A DNA stretch of 64,000 bases from Mycobacterium colombiense (GTDB taxonomy: Bacteria; Actinomycetota; Actinomycetes; Mycobacteriales; Mycobacteriaceae), in NCBI RefSeq assembly GCF_001672755.1, contig NZ_LZKI01000108.1, positions 1-64,000 of the forward strand. Reading direction: 5' to 3'. Each line of letters opens with the position of its first letter. The first letter of the stretch is position 1. A program made the position numbers and the translations under genes. This document shows positions 35,926 to 47,457 of the stretch, in pieces. The notes below the pieces were generated by a model. It was not told the origin of the DNA and searched no databases. It worked only from the letters and a program-made list of their open reading frames with translations.

Positions 35926-36681
35926 TCAGGCCACGACCTCAATGGGGTCGCCGACGTTGACCTGGTTGAAGTACCAGGCCGCGTTGTCGGGGCTGAGGTT
36001 GATGCAGCCGTGACTGACGTTGGCGTTGCCCTGGGAATCGACCGACCACGGGGCGGAGTGCACGTAGACGCCACTCCAGGTGACGCGAACGGCGTATGAA
36101 GCGGTGATCTTGTATCCCTCGGGGGAGCTGAGCGGGATACCGATGGTCCGCGAGTCCATCACCACGGTGCGCTGCTTTTCCAGTGCGGTGAAGCTGCCGA
36201 TCGGGGTGGGACGGCTGGGCTTGCCCATCGACGCGGGCATGGTGCGCAGCACCTCATCGTTTCTACTGACGGTGAAGGTGTGCTTGGAGATGCTGGCTAC
36301 GCCGAGGAGCGCATCGCCGGTGTCGAAGCCCGTCGACAGGGCCTGCACGCCGACCGACACGTGCGTGTGGGCGGGCCAGTAGTGGTTCGGCACCCACTGC
36401 ACGACCGTGCTCTGGACCCACTGGAAGTGTCCGGGTGTACCGCTGGGCGACGTGACATGGATTGACCGTTCGGCCGCGGCCTTATCGGCCACTGGGGCGG
36501 TGAACGTCACCACCACCGGGTGGGCCACGCCCACCACGGCGCCGTCAGCGGGCAAAATCGAGGCAACCCCGGGGTTGGGTTGCGGTAGCGGCGCGGCGGC
36601 GGTGCTGCGGCCGACCGGCACAACCAGGACCACAGCCGTGATCGCGACCATAACAAATAGATAACGAACACCTCGACGCAT
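35926..36681 (-). CDS. ldtA: L,D-transpeptidase LdtA (LdtMt1)
   Basis: A 251-residue exported enzyme that makes 3-3 cross-links in peptidoglycan. A signal/anchor segment (VRYLFVMVAITAVVLVVPVG) is followed by an Ig-like domain (SILPADGAVVGVAHPVVVTFTAPV). The YkuD catalytic domain then has HSAPWS... and SHGCINLSPDNAAWYF, with the active-site Cys near residue 225 and its partner His/Ser. It corresponds to Rv0116c, the carbapenem-targeted LdtMt1. The start is ATG 36679-36681 with GAAGGGTGG upstream. The next gene upstream, oxyS, is divergent, as in M. tuberculosis. Confidence 0.96.
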   Translation of the reverse strand: MRRGVRYLFVMVAITAVVLVVPVGRSTAAAPLPQPNPGVASILPADGAVVGVAHPVVVTFTAPVADKAAAERSIHVTSPSGTPGHFQWVQSTVVQWVPNHYWPAHTHVSVGVQALSTGFDTGDALLGVASISKHTFTVSRNDEVLRTMPASMGKPSRPTPIGSFTALEKQRTVVMDSRTIGIPLSSPEGYKITASYAVRVTWSGVYVHSAPWSVDSQGNANVSHGCINLSPDNAAWYFNQVNVGDPIEVVA

Positions 36682-37077
36682 AGCGTCCACCCTTCGAGAT
36701 GGTGCGACCAACACACCGACATTCTACTGCCTACCCACTGATCACTGGTTTCAGCAAACAATGACAGTTCGGTCCGGTCCCCGGGCCGCAATTCGATTAT
36801 CGATTGGGTTCAACCGCGTCGAGCGCGGGCGGGATGGGTGATGGCGCGCGGGGCCGCAATCCGCGACCGTCGCCCGAACTCGGGCCGCGATTGCGTGAAA
36901 CCGGCAGGGATGCCGCGGTTTTCGCGGCTGCGATCCGCCGGCCCACCCAATTGTCCGAACGCATGGGGATAGCCGCAAAAGTCGTGGCCCAAACGTTCGG
37001 CTTGGCCCGCCCGCCGGCGACGAGTTAGCCTCAGCGGGATCGGCGCCCAACGCCGAGCCCGAACCCGAGGAGTGCGG
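36682..37077. other. 396-bp intergenic region, ldtA-oxyS
   Basis: No convincing gene. It must hold the divergent promoters of ldtA and oxyS. The half next to ldtA is locally AT-richer (around 36720-36770); the half next to oxyS is GC-rich, and an open frame at 36804-37028 has no ribosome-binding site or recognisable protein character. No palindrome stood out. Confidence 0.5.
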
Positions 37078-38010
37078 GTGCTCTTCCGTCAACTGGAGTA
37101 TTTCGTCGCCGTCGCTTCCGAGCGGCACTTCGCCCGGGCGGCCGAGAAATGCTTTGTCTCCCAACCGGCGCTGTCGGCCGCGATCGCCAAGCTGGAGCGA
37201 GAACTGAACGTCACGCTGATCAACCGCGGGCACAGCTTCGAGGGCCTCACGCCCGAAGGCGAGCGGTTGGTGGTGTGGGCCAGGCGGATTCTCGCCGAGC
37301 ACGACGCGTTCAAGTCCGAAGTGGACGCCGTGCGCTCGGGTATCACCGGAACCCTGCGGCTGGGCACCGTCCCCACCGCGTCGACGACCGCGTCACTGGT
37401 GCTCTCGTCGTTCTGTTCGGCGCACCCGCTGGTGAAGGTGCACATCCTGTCCCGGCTGGCGGCCACCGAACTGTACCGGCGCCTGCGCGAGTTCGAGATC
37501 GATGCCGCCATCGTGCATGCGGCGCCCGACGAGGTGCACGAGGTGAACCTGGTTCCCCTATACCAGGAGCGCTATGTGCTGTTAGCGCCCGCGGACATGG
37601 TGGGATCCGGTGCGGCGACAATGACCTGGGCGGAGGCCGCGCAGCTCCCGCTGGCGTTGCTCACCCCCGACATGCGCGATCGACAGATCATCGACAAAGC
37701 GTTCGCCGACCATTCGATAACCGTCCACCCACAGGTCGAAACAGATTCCGTCGCATCGTTATTCGCGCAGGCATCGGCGGGCAACTGGGCATCCATCGTG
37801 CCGCACACGTGGCTGTGGACATCGCCGCTGGGGCCGGACATCCGCGCGGTGGAGATGGTCGATCCGGTGCTCAAAGCCGATGTCGCCCTGGCCACCAACT
37901 CGGGCGGACCCGGATCGCCGATCGCCCGCGCGCTGGCCGCGTCCGCCGGACGGCTTTCGTTGAACGAGTTTTTCGACGCGCAATTGCTGGGGCTTACCCG
38001 CCGGCGCTGA
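37078..38010 (+). CDS. oxyS: LysR-type regulator OxyS
   Basis: A 310-residue LysR-type regulator with the winged helix at the N-terminus (LFRQLEYFVAVASERHFARAAEKCFVSQPALSAAIAKLERELNVTLINR) and a periplasmic-binding-protein-like effector domain starting near GTLRLGTVPTAST. It corresponds to M. tuberculosis Rv0117 (OxyS), reported to repress katG and linked to oxidative stress. The start is GTG 37078 with GAGGAG upstream (GTG 37072 is an alternative). It is convergent with oxcA (17-bp overlap). A LysR-style ATC-N9-GAT palindrome lies in the oxcA-fadD7 divergent promoter nearby. Confidence 0.95.
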   Translation: MLFRQLEYFVAVASERHFARAAEKCFVSQPALSAAIAKLERELNVTLINRGHSFEGLTPEGERLVVWARRILAEHDAFKSEVDAVRSGITGTLRLGTVPTASTTASLVLSSFCSAHPLVKVHILSRLAATELYRRLREFEIDAAIVHAAPDEVHEVNLVPLYQERYVLLAPADMVGSGAATMTWAEAAQLPLALLTPDMRDRQIIDKAFADHSITVHPQVETDSVASLFAQASAGNWASIVPHTWLWTSPLGPDIRAVEMVDPVLKADVALATNSGGPGSPIARALAASAGRLSLNEFFDAQLLGLTRRR

Positions 38011-39745
38011 CCGCTGCCGGTGGTCGGGTGGCCGCGCTCGCCGGGTTCCGGCTGGACAGGTGCCCGCTCTCCACGCCCGCAGCCGGGTCGAGTTCGCAGT
38101 CGATGAGCGACGGCGCCCCGGAGCCGATCGCCTCCCTCAGCGCCGCGCGTAGCTCCGACGGGGTGGTGACGTGATATCCCTTGCCGCCGAACGCCTCCGC
38201 GAGCAGCTCGTGGCGCGCCCGGGCGCTCAGCACGGTCGGGGCCGGATCGGATCCCGCTGTCGCCGCGCCGGCCGTCGCCTCGTCGCCACGGTAAACACCG
38301 CCGTTGTTGAGGATGACGACGGTCACCGGCAGCCGGTAGCGGCAGATGGTCTCGATCTCCATGCCGCTGAAGCCGAATGCGCTGTCACCCTCGATAGCGA
38401 CCACTGGCTTGCCGGTCTCGACGGCGGCGCCGATGGCATAGCCCATCCCGATGCCCATCACGCCCCAGGTCCCGGTGTCCAGCCGGTGCCGCGGCAGCTC
38501 CATGTCGATGACATTGCGGGCCAGATCGAGTGCGTTGGCTCCTTCGTTGACGACATACACGTCGCGGTTGTCCTGCAGCACAGTGCGAATCGCGCCGAGC
38601 GCGTTGTAGAACCGCATCGGGTGCGGATTCTCGGCCAGTTGCTCGCTCATCTTCGCGTCGTTTCGCGCGGTGCGCTCGGTCAGCTCGCCGATCCAGTCCG
38701 GCGGCGCCGTGATCGGGCGTGCGGCCACGCCGTCACACAGCGCGGACATCACCGAGCCGATGTCGCCGGCCAGCGGCGCATCGATCCGCTGGTTGCTGTC
38801 GAACTCGGACGCGGCGATGTCCACCTGCACGAATTTGGCTTCCGGGCTCCATTGCGGTGACTCCCCATGGCCCAGAAGCCAATTCAGGCGCGCGCCGACC
38901 AACAGGACCGCGTCGGCGCGCGCGATCGCCAGCGAGCGGGCGGCCGCGGCGGACTGCGGGTGTGAGTCCGGCAGCAGGCCCTTGGCCATCGACATCGGCA
39001 GGAACGGAATGCCGGTGGCCTCGACGAACTTCCGAATCACGTTGTCGGCCTGGGCATACGCCGCACCCTTGCCGAGGACGATCAGCGGCCGCTGCGCTTG
39101 GGCCAGCACGCCCAGCGCGCGGTCGATCGCGTCCGGCGCCGGCAACTGCCGGGGTGCGGGATCGGTCACCCGCCAGACCGTGCCCGCCGCGGCGGCGGCG
39201 TCCATCGCCTGGCCCAGGATCTCACCCGGGATGTCCAGGTAGACGCCGCCGGGCCGCCCGGAGACCGCGGTGCGAATGGCACGGGCGACGCCGCGCCCGA
39301 TGTCCTCGATCCGGCCGATCCGATAGGCCGCCTTGGCGAACGGTTTTGCGGCACTGAGCTGATCGATGTCCTGGTAGTCGCCGCGCTGCAGATCCACCAG
39401 CGCCCGATCGCTGGAGCCGGAAATCTGGATCATGGGAAAGCAATTCGTCGTGGCGTTCGTCAGCGCGGGCAGGGCATTGAGGAAGCCGGGCCCCGACGTG
39501 GTGAGGCAGACGCCGGGGCGCCGGGTGAGGAATCCGGCGGCGGCCGCGGCGTTGCCGGCCGAGGTCTCCTGTCGAAAACCGATGTAGCGGATCCCCGAAG
39601 CCTGCGCGACGCGTGCGAGGTCGGTGATCGGGATGCCGACGATGCCGTAGATCGTCTCGACGTCGTTGGCCTTCAGCGCGTCCACCACGAGGTGAATGCC
39701 GTCGATCAGGCCCGTCGGGTTCGGAGATGCCGAAGCGGTGGACAT
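37994..39745 (-). CDS. oxcA: Oxalyl-CoA decarboxylase / 2-hydroxyacyl-CoA lyase family
   Basis: A 583-residue TPP enzyme corresponding to M. tuberculosis OxcA (582 residues). It has the catalytic Glu in GFRQETSAGNAAAAAGFL, TSGPGFLNALPAL, and a canonical TPP/Mg motif VVAIEGDSAFGFSGMEIETICRYRLPVTVVILNNGG, in contrast to the altered motif of the TPP enzyme at 21725. The predicted reaction is decarboxylation of oxalyl-CoA to formyl-CoA and CO2. The start is ATG 39743-39745 after GAGGAG; upstream codons of the longer frame lack a ribosome-binding site. It is divergent from fadD7, whose product resembles oxalyl-CoA synthetases. Confidence 0.94.
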   Translation of the reverse strand: MSTASASPNPTGLIDGIHLVVDALKANDVETIYGIVGIPITDLARVAQASGIRYIGFRQETSAGNAAAAAGFLTRRPGVCLTTSGPGFLNALPALTNATTNCFPMIQISGSSDRALVDLQRGDYQDIDQLSAAKPFAKAAYRIGRIEDIGRGVARAIRTAVSGRPGGVYLDIPGEILGQAMDAAAAAGTVWRVTDPAPRQLPAPDAIDRALGVLAQAQRPLIVLGKGAAYAQADNVIRKFVEATGIPFLPMSMAKGLLPDSHPQSAAAARSLAIARADAVLLVGARLNWLLGHGESPQWSPEAKFVQVDIAASEFDSNQRIDAPLAGDIGSVMSALCDGVAARPITAPPDWIGELTERTARNDAKMSEQLAENPHPMRFYNALGAIRTVLQDNRDVYVVNEGANALDLARNVIDMELPRHRLDTGTWGVMGIGMGYAIGAAVETGKPVVAIEGDSAFGFSGMEIETICRYRLPVTVVILNNGGVYRGDEATAGAATAGSDPAPTVLSARARHELLAEAFGGKGYHVTTPSELRAALREAIGSGAPSLIDCELDPAAGVESGHLSSRNPASAATRPPAAVSAGG

Positions 39746-39898
39746 GTGGCGACTCCTCGGATTCTGTGCGGTACTGCCTTGGCCATCACTGTGACCCCAG
39801 CGCACCCCGGGTGTCCAAGACGAGGGCACTATCCAACGATTTACACGGTCTATCGTGGCAGGTCAGCGCGATGCTACCGCGATTCAATAGTTCGCGTT

Positions 39899-39921
39899 TA
39901 TCGATCGTGAGCGAATCGATA
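39899..39921. promoter_or_regulatory. LysR-type palindrome in the oxcA-fadD7 promoter region
   Basis: TATCGAT (39899-39905) and ATCGATA (39915-39921) form 7-bp perfect arms around nine bases, giving an ATC-N9-GAT core of the kind bound by LysR-type regulators. It lies 65 bp upstream of fadD7 and about 150 bp upstream of oxcA, with oxyS (LysR family) as the nearest regulator gene. Confidence 0.55.
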
Positions 39922-39985
39922 TTGGACGCACCGAACGGCCGCCCGGCAGGGTGGCATCGGTAGCAGGAGTGGAAGGAGTGCGGCG

Positions 39986-41575
39986 ATGACAACTGACGCG
40001 ATCACCACCGGCGAGGGGTCCACGGAATCCGCCAGCCCCGGCATCGCCGATCTGGTCGAGGCGGCGGCACGCCGGTCGCCGGAGGCACGGGCCCTGGTCG
40101 TCACCGCCGAGCGCATACCGGTCGACTACCGCGCGGTGATCCGGTTGGTCGACGATCTGGCCGCCCAGCTGAAGGCCGGCGGCCTGCTCGCGGGCGACCG
40201 GGTCGCGCTGCGTGCCGGCAGCAACGCCGAATTCGTCATCGGGCTGCTGGCCGGGTCGCGTGCGGATCTCGTTGTGGTGCCACTGGATCCGGCCCTTCCC
40301 GTCGCCGAGCAACGCTCCCGCAGCGCAGCGGTGGGCGCCCGGGCGGTGCTCGTCGACCAGGCCGCCGAGAGCGACACACCGGATGGCTTGCCGTGGTGGC
40401 CGATCGCGGTGACCGTCGGATCTGACGGCGCCGTGGCGGTGAGCCTGGATATCACCGCGGCGCCCGCGCGCGACGTGTCCACGCCGGAGGGGCTGCGCGA
40501 CGACGACGCCATGATCATGTTCACCGGCGGCACCACCGGTGTGCCCAAGATGGTGCCCTGGACGCGCCACAACGTCGCCCGCTCGGTGGCGGCCATCATC
40601 GCCGGCTACGGGCTGGGGCCGCGGGACGCGACGGTGGCGGTGATGCCGCTCTACCACGGGCACGGCCTGCTCGCCGCGCTGCTGGGCACCCTGGTGTCCG
40701 GGGGAGCGGTGTTGCTGCCCGCGCGCGGAAAGTTCTCGGCGCACGCGTTCTGGGACGACATCGAGGCCGTCGGGGCCACCTGGTACACCGCCGTCCCGAC
40801 GATCCATCAGATCTTGCTGGAGCGCGCCCGGACCGAGCAGCTGGGCGGGGCGCACGCGTTACGGTTCATCCGCAGTTGCAGCGCGCCGCTGACCGCGGAG
40901 ACGGCGCAGGCGCTGCACGACACTTTCTCGGCGCCGGTGGTGTGCGCGTTCGGGATGACCGAGTCGACCCACCAGGTGGCGACGACGGCCATCGGGGGCG
41001 CGGGCAGCAGCGAAAATCCCGGCGCCACACCGGGTCTCGTCGGCCGGTCGACCGGACCGCAAATCCGGATCGTCGGGCCCGGCGGCCAGACGCTGCCCGC
41101 GGAGACCGTCGGCGAGGTGTGGCTGCACGGCCCGACCGTGGTGCGCGGCTACCTCGGCGACCCGTCCATCACCGCGGCCAACTTCACCCAGGGTTGGCTG
41201 CACACCGGCGACCTGGGCACCCTGTCGCCGGCCGGCGACCTCGTGATCCGCGGCCGCATCAAGGAACTCATCAACCGGGGCGGGGAGAAGATCTCGCCGG
41301 AGCGCGTGGAGGGCGTCCTGGCCACCCACCCCGACGTGCTCGAGGTGGGCGTGTTCGGCATGCCGGACAAGCTGTACGGCGAGACCGTGGCGGCGGTGAT
41401 CGTCGCCCGCGGGTCGGCCGCGCCGACGGCCGACGAACTGACGGCGTTCTGCCGTGACCGCCTGGCGCCCTTCGAGGTGCCTGCCGATTTCCAGCAGGCG
41501 GGCGAACTGCCGCATACCGCGAAGGGCTCGCTGGATCGCCGCGCGGTGGCCGAGCAGTTCGGCCGCAGGGCCTGA
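39986..41575 (+). CDS. fadD7: Acyl-CoA ligase FadD7, oxalyl-CoA synthetase-like
   Basis: A 529-residue ANL ligase. The P-loop is IMFTGGTTGVPKMVPWTR. The stretch from PLYHGHGLLAALLGTLVSGG through LLPARGKFSAHAFWDDIEAVG to TWYTAVPTIHQILLERA is strikingly like the AAE3/Pcs60 oxalyl-CoA synthetases of plants and yeast. GWLHTGDLGTLSPAGDLVIRGRIKELINRGGEKISPERVE and the catalytic Lys in PHTAKGSLDRRAV complete the set. It corresponds to Rv0119. With the divergent oxcA it gives a two-step CoA-dependent route from oxalate to formyl-CoA. The start ATG follows GAAGGAG. Confidence 0.93.
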   Translation: MTTDAITTGEGSTESASPGIADLVEAAARRSPEARALVVTAERIPVDYRAVIRLVDDLAAQLKAGGLLAGDRVALRAGSNAEFVIGLLAGSRADLVVVPLDPALPVAEQRSRSAAVGARAVLVDQAAESDTPDGLPWWPIAVTVGSDGAVAVSLDITAAPARDVSTPEGLRDDDAMIMFTGGTTGVPKMVPWTRHNVARSVAAIIAGYGLGPRDATVAVMPLYHGHGLLAALLGTLVSGGAVLLPARGKFSAHAFWDDIEAVGATWYTAVPTIHQILLERARTEQLGGAHALRFIRSCSAPLTAETAQALHDTFSAPVVCAFGMTESTHQVATTAIGGAGSSENPGATPGLVGRSTGPQIRIVGPGGQTLPAETVGEVWLHGPTVVRGYLGDPSITAANFTQGWLHTGDLGTLSPAGDLVIRGRIKELINRGGEKISPERVEGVLATHPDVLEVGVFGMPDKLYGETVAAVIVARGSAAPTADELTAFCRDRLAPFEVPADFQQAGELPHTAKGSLDRRAVAEQFGRRA

Positions 41576-41587
41576 CCGGCGGCGGTT

Positions 41588-43747
41588 CTAGACGGTGGCG
41601 TTCAGCCGGGCGGCCGCGGATTCCGGCATGGGTTCGTAGCGGGCGAAGGACCGGGTGAACGAGGCGGCGCCGTGCGCCAGGGAACGGAGGTCGATCGCGT
41701 AGCGGGTCAGCTCGACCTGCGGTACCTCGGCCTTGACCACGGTGCGCTCGTTGCCCGCGGTGTCGGAGCCGAGCACCCGGCCGCGCCGGCTGGACAGGTC
41801 ACCCATCACCGCACCGACGAAGTCGTCCGGCACCAGCACCGAGATCTCATCGATGGGCTCGAGCAGCGCCACCCTGGTCGCCGCGGCGGCCTCGCGCAGC
41901 GCCAGCGAGCCCGCCATCTGGAACGCGAAGTCCGAGGAGTCGACGCTGTGCGCCTTGCCGTCGAGCAGGGTGACCCGGATGTCGACCACCGGATAGCCCG
42001 CGTGTACGCCCTTCTCCATCTGCGCCCGCACACCCTTCTCCACGCTCGGGATGAACTGCCGCGGCACCGCTCCGCCGACCACCTTGTCGACGAATTCGAA
42101 ACCGGAGCCTTCCGGCAGCGGCTCCACCTCGATGTCGCACACCGCGTACTGGCCATGCCCGCCGGACTGCTTGACGTGGCGGCCGTGGCCTTTTGCCTTG
42201 CCGCCGAACGTTTCTCGCAGCGGGACCCGCAGTTCAACGGTGTCGACCGTGACGCCGTACCGATTGGCCAGCGCGTCGAGCACGACACCGGCGTGCGACT
42301 CGCCCATGCACCACAACACGACCTGGTGGGTTTCGGGGTTCTGCTCGATCCGCAGCGTCGGATCCTCGGCGGCCAACCGTCCCAATCCCACCGACAGCTT
42401 GTCCTCGTCGGTCTTGGCGTGCGCCGCGATCGCGACCGGCAACAACGGTTCGGGCATGGTCCACGGCTTCAACACCAACGGCTCCGACTTGTCCGAAAGC
42501 GTGTCACCGGTTTCGGCCCGGCTCAGTTTGCCGATCGCGCAGATGTCACCCGCCACCACGGCCGTCGCCGGGCGCTGCTGCTTGCCCAGCGGGAAGGACA
42601 GCACCCCGATGCGCTCGTCCTCGTCGTGGTCGGGATGCGCGTGGCCGTCGCCGTTGGGCGTGCCGAAGAACGACGCAAAATGGCCCGACACATGAACAGT
42701 CGCGTCGGGCCTGATGGTGCCGGAGAACACCCGGACAAGACTGACCCTGCCGACGTACGGGTCCGACGTCGTCTTCACCACCTCGGCCAGCAACGGCGCG
42801 TCCGCGGCGCACTTCAGGCTGGCGTGCGGCGCACCGACCTGTGTGAAGACCTCGGGTAGCGGGTGTTCCATCGGTGACGGGAAGCCGCGCGTGGCGACCT
42901 CCAGCAATTCCAGGGTGCCTACCCCGCTGCTGCTGCAGACCGGGATCACCGGAAAGAACGACCCCCGGGCGACGGCGCGCTCCAGGTCCTGGATGAGCAC
43001 GGATTCGTCGATGGCCTCGCCCCCGAGATAGCGCTCCATCAGCGACTCGTCCTCGGACTCCTCGATGATTCCCTCGATCAGGGCGCCGCGCGCCTCCTCG
43101 ATCTGCTCGGCGTCGGCGGGATTCGGCGGCTGCACGGTGCGATTGCCGTCGGTGTACTCGTAACGTGTCTGCGAGAGCAGTCCGATCAGGCCGGTGCAGG
43201 ACGGCAGGTCGGTGGGCAGATAGAGCGGTAACACCTTGTCGCCGAACGCATTCTGCGCGGCGGCCAGCGCCTCGGAGTAATTCGCCCGGGTGTGGTCGAG
43301 CTTGGTGATGACCACGGCGCGGGGCATGCCGACCTGGTTGCATTCCTGCCACAGCGATTTGGTGGGCTCGTCGACGCCCTCGTTGGCCGCGATGACGAAC
43401 AGCGCGCAATCCGCGGCGCGCAGCCCTGCCCGCAACTCGCCGACGAAGTCGGCGTATCCGGGGGTGTCGACCAGGTTCACCTTGACGCCGTCGTGCGACA
43501 GGGACGCCACGGCGACGCCCACCGATCGTTGTTGGCGGATCTCGGCATCGTCGTAGTCGCAGACCGTGCTGCCGTCGGCGACCGAGCCGCTCCGGGTCAG
43601 CACACCGGCGGCGACCAACAGGGCTTCGACGAGTGTGGTTTTGCCGCCACCGGACGGACCCACCAGCACGACGTTGCGAATTTCGTCCGGACCGTCGGCG
43701 GTGGGAGCGCTCCCCGCTCCTTGGGAAGTATTCGTCCTGTCGGCCAT
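41588..43747 (-). CDS. fusA2: Elongation factor G-like protein FusA2
   Basis: A 719-residue GTPase of the EF-G family (M. tuberculosis Rv0120c, about 714 residues). GTP-binding motifs are VGPSGGGKTTLVEALL (P-loop), VDTPGYADFVGELRAGL (G3) and VVITKLDHTRA (G4, TKLD in place of NKxD). Domains IV-V follow, ending VTRYAIDLRSLAHGAASFTRSF-like. Such second EF-G copies (EF-G2-like) are usually not essential and may work in recycling or stress; the exact role is not established. It is the last gene on this strand before the divergent/convergent change at fadD7; downstream spacing to fadD7's end is 12 bp. Confidence 0.95.
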   Translation of the reverse strand: MADRTNTSQGAGSAPTADGPDEIRNVVLVGPSGGGKTTLVEALLVAAGVLTRSGSVADGSTVCDYDDAEIRQQRSVGVAVASLSHDGVKVNLVDTPGYADFVGELRAGLRAADCALFVIAANEGVDEPTKSLWQECNQVGMPRAVVITKLDHTRANYSEALAAAQNAFGDKVLPLYLPTDLPSCTGLIGLLSQTRYEYTDGNRTVQPPNPADAEQIEEARGALIEGIIEESEDESLMERYLGGEAIDESVLIQDLERAVARGSFFPVIPVCSSSGVGTLELLEVATRGFPSPMEHPLPEVFTQVGAPHASLKCAADAPLLAEVVKTTSDPYVGRVSLVRVFSGTIRPDATVHVSGHFASFFGTPNGDGHAHPDHDEDERIGVLSFPLGKQQRPATAVVAGDICAIGKLSRAETGDTLSDKSEPLVLKPWTMPEPLLPVAIAAHAKTDEDKLSVGLGRLAAEDPTLRIEQNPETHQVVLWCMGESHAGVVLDALANRYGVTVDTVELRVPLRETFGGKAKGHGRHVKQSGGHGQYAVCDIEVEPLPEGSGFEFVDKVVGGAVPRQFIPSVEKGVRAQMEKGVHAGYPVVDIRVTLLDGKAHSVDSSDFAFQMAGSLALREAAAATRVALLEPIDEISVLVPDDFVGAVMGDLSSRRGRVLGSDTAGNERTVVKAEVPQVELTRYAIDLRSLAHGAASFTRSFARYEPMPESAAARLNATV

Positions 43748-43890
43748 GACTTTCCTCCAGGTTGCCCAGGGCGCGCCGTTGCTGACCTAGTTAGCACCTA
43801 TCTAGCTACCATTCACCGAACTTCGGTCGACCACAAGACCGTCGGGCCAGATCAGGTACCCGGGGCCGTGCCGCGGCTTTCGGGGCGCGC

Positions 43891-44307
43891 TCAGTAGTGC
43901 CAGCTGGACCAACGCTGCACCGCGACCTCGATCACCGGCCCGTTCAGCGAAACCGATTGATACTGGGGGTATTTCGCACGCAGCAGGCGGCGGCCGAGAT
44001 CGACGGCGTCGCCGTCGGTGTGCACGGTCGCGAGACCGTCGGCGCGCACCCACCACAGCTGGGTCCAATCGTCGGCGTAGTGGTCGACGAGCAGGCTCAC
44101 CCGGGGGTTGTCCTCGATGTTGGCCAGGCGGCGTAGCCGCCGCGTCGTTTTCGGTTTCGCGTCGACGGCCGTGTAGACCACGTCGCCGGTGTCGGCGGCG
44201 ACCGCGAAGACCACCGGCACCAGGTGCGGCAGGCCACCGGGCGCGACCGTGGCCAGCCGGGCTACCGGGGACCCGGTGAAGCTGGCCTTGGGGTCGAATT
44301 CGCCCAC
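43891..44307 (-). CDS. F420-binding PPOX-like split-barrel protein (Rv0121c-like)
   Basis: A 138-residue split beta-barrel protein of the F420/FMN (PPOX/FDOR) type. It has the [78 protein letters not shown] pattern and the C-terminal W-rich strand. This family binds deazaflavin F420 or flavins and reduces small molecules; the natural substrate is unknown. It matches the Rv0121c position upstream of fusA2, from which it is separated by a 143-bp gap. Confidence 0.92.
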   Translation of the reverse strand: MGEFDPKASFTGSPVARLATVAPGGLPHLVPVVFAVAADTGDVVYTAVDAKPKTTRRLRRLANIEDNPRVSLLVDHYADDWTQLWWVRADGLATVHTDGDAVDLGRRLLRAKYPQYQSVSLNGPVIEVAVQRWSSWHY

Positions 44308-44480
44308 CGGGTCAGCTTAGGACGAGCGACAAATAGGGACGGGGAGCCGATGAGGCGCGTCATACCTGGCACATGCCGTGCATAGCTACCTGCATTACGG
44401 TTATATACACACAAATGTGCCGCCAAGATCCTGAGGCCGGGACAGTTTGTTCTCAACCGCGAAGCAGGAGGGTGACACCG

Positions 44481-45563
44481 ATGAGCAAATCGCAGCACCG
44501 CCCGGTCTTGTGGTCATGGTTGGTCAGCGTGCTGACCGTGGTTGCACTGGGCCTCGGCTTGGGGTCCGGGGTGGGCCTCGCGCCGGCGTCGGCGGCGCCG
44601 TCGAATTTCGCGCTGGACCGGTTCACCGACCGTCCCCAGGCGCCGCTCGACCCGTCGGCGATGGTCGGTCAGGTCGGGCCGCAGGTGGTCAACATCGACA
44701 CCAAGTTCGGCTACAACAACGCGGTCGGCGCCGGAACCGGAATCGTGATCGATCCCAACGGCGTCGTCCTGACCAACAACCACGTGATCTCCGGCGCCAC
44801 CGACATCAGCGCATTCGACGTCGGCAACGGGCAGACCTACGCCGTTGACGTGGTCGGCTACGACCGCACGCAGGACATCGCGGTGCTGCAACTACGCGGC
44901 GCGAGCGGGCTTCCCACCGCCGCGATCGGCGGCGAGGCCACGGTGGGGGAGCCCATCGTCGCGCTCGGCAACGTCAACGGCCAGGGCGGCACGCCCAACG
45001 CGGTGACCGGCAAGATCGTCGCGCTCAACCAGAGTGTCTCGGCGACTGACACGCTGACCGGCGCGCAGGAGAGCCTGGGCGGCCTGATCCAGGCGGACGC
45101 CCCGATCAAGCCGGGCGACTCCGGCGGCCCGATGGTGAACAACGCCGGCCAGGTGATCGGCGTGGACACCGCCGCCACCGACAGCTACAAGATGTCGGGC
45201 GGGCAGGGCTTCGCCATCCCGATCGGGCGCGCGATGGGAGTTGCCGGACAGATCCGCTCGGGAGCCGGCTCGAACACCGTGCACATCGGTCCCACGGCCT
45301 TCCTCGGTTTGGGCGTGATGGACAACAACGGCACGGGCGCGCGGGTGCAACGGGTGGTCAACACCGGTCCGGCGGGCGCCGCGGGGATCGCGCCCGGCGA
45401 CCTCATCACCGGCGTCGACAACGTCGCGATCACCGGCGCCACGTCCATGACAGAGGTGCTCGTTCCGCACCACCCAGGGGACACCATCGCTGTGCACTAC
45501 CGGTCCAACGACGGTGGCGACCGTATCGCCAACATCACCCTGGCGGAGGGACCGCCGGCCTGA
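44481..45563 (+). CDS. pepA: Secreted serine protease PepA (Mtb32A-like)
   Basis: A 360-residue exported trypsin-like/HtrA-type protease. The signal peptide ends near PASAAP at about residue 39. The catalytic triad is visible as His (VVLTNNHVISGATD), Asp (GYDRTQDIAVLQLRG) and Ser (IKPGDSGGPMVNNAGQVIG). A C-terminal PDZ-like domain follows (GARVQRVVNTGPAGAAGIAPGDLITGVDNVAITG). It corresponds to Rv0125 (Mtb32A antigen). The start ATG follows AGGAGGGTGACACCG; longer frames upstream are not used. The PE_PGRS and other genes that separate it from Rv0121c in M. tuberculosis are absent. Confidence 0.96.
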   Translation: MSKSQHRPVLWSWLVSVLTVVALGLGLGSGVGLAPASAAPSNFALDRFTDRPQAPLDPSAMVGQVGPQVVNIDTKFGYNNAVGAGTGIVIDPNGVVLTNNHVISGATDISAFDVGNGQTYAVDVVGYDRTQDIAVLQLRGASGLPTAAIGGEATVGEPIVALGNVNGQGGTPNAVTGKIVALNQSVSATDTLTGAQESLGGLIQADAPIKPGDSGGPMVNNAGQVIGVDTAATDSYKMSGGQGFAIPIGRAMGVAGQIRSGAGSNTVHIGPTAFLGLGVMDNNGTGARVQRVVNTGPAGAAGIAPGDLITGVDNVAITGATSMTEVLVPHHPGDTIAVHYRSNDGGDRIANITLAEGPPA

Positions 45564-45684
45564 CATCCGCGCCGATGGAACGCGGCCGGTGGCGAATTCG
45601 TTTGCTGCCGGGCGGGTTTCGTCGTAAACGTGGGGGTGTGATTCCGAAAGTCGCGCCCAGGGTACCCGTGGCATCGTGGATTTG

Positions 45685-47453
<1,769 letters not shown>

Positions 47454-47457
<4 letters not shown>

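Noticed and set aside
36804..37028. A 74-codon frame in the ldtA-oxyS gap
   Set aside because: No ribosome-binding site, low-complexity composition, and it lies where divergent promoters are expected.
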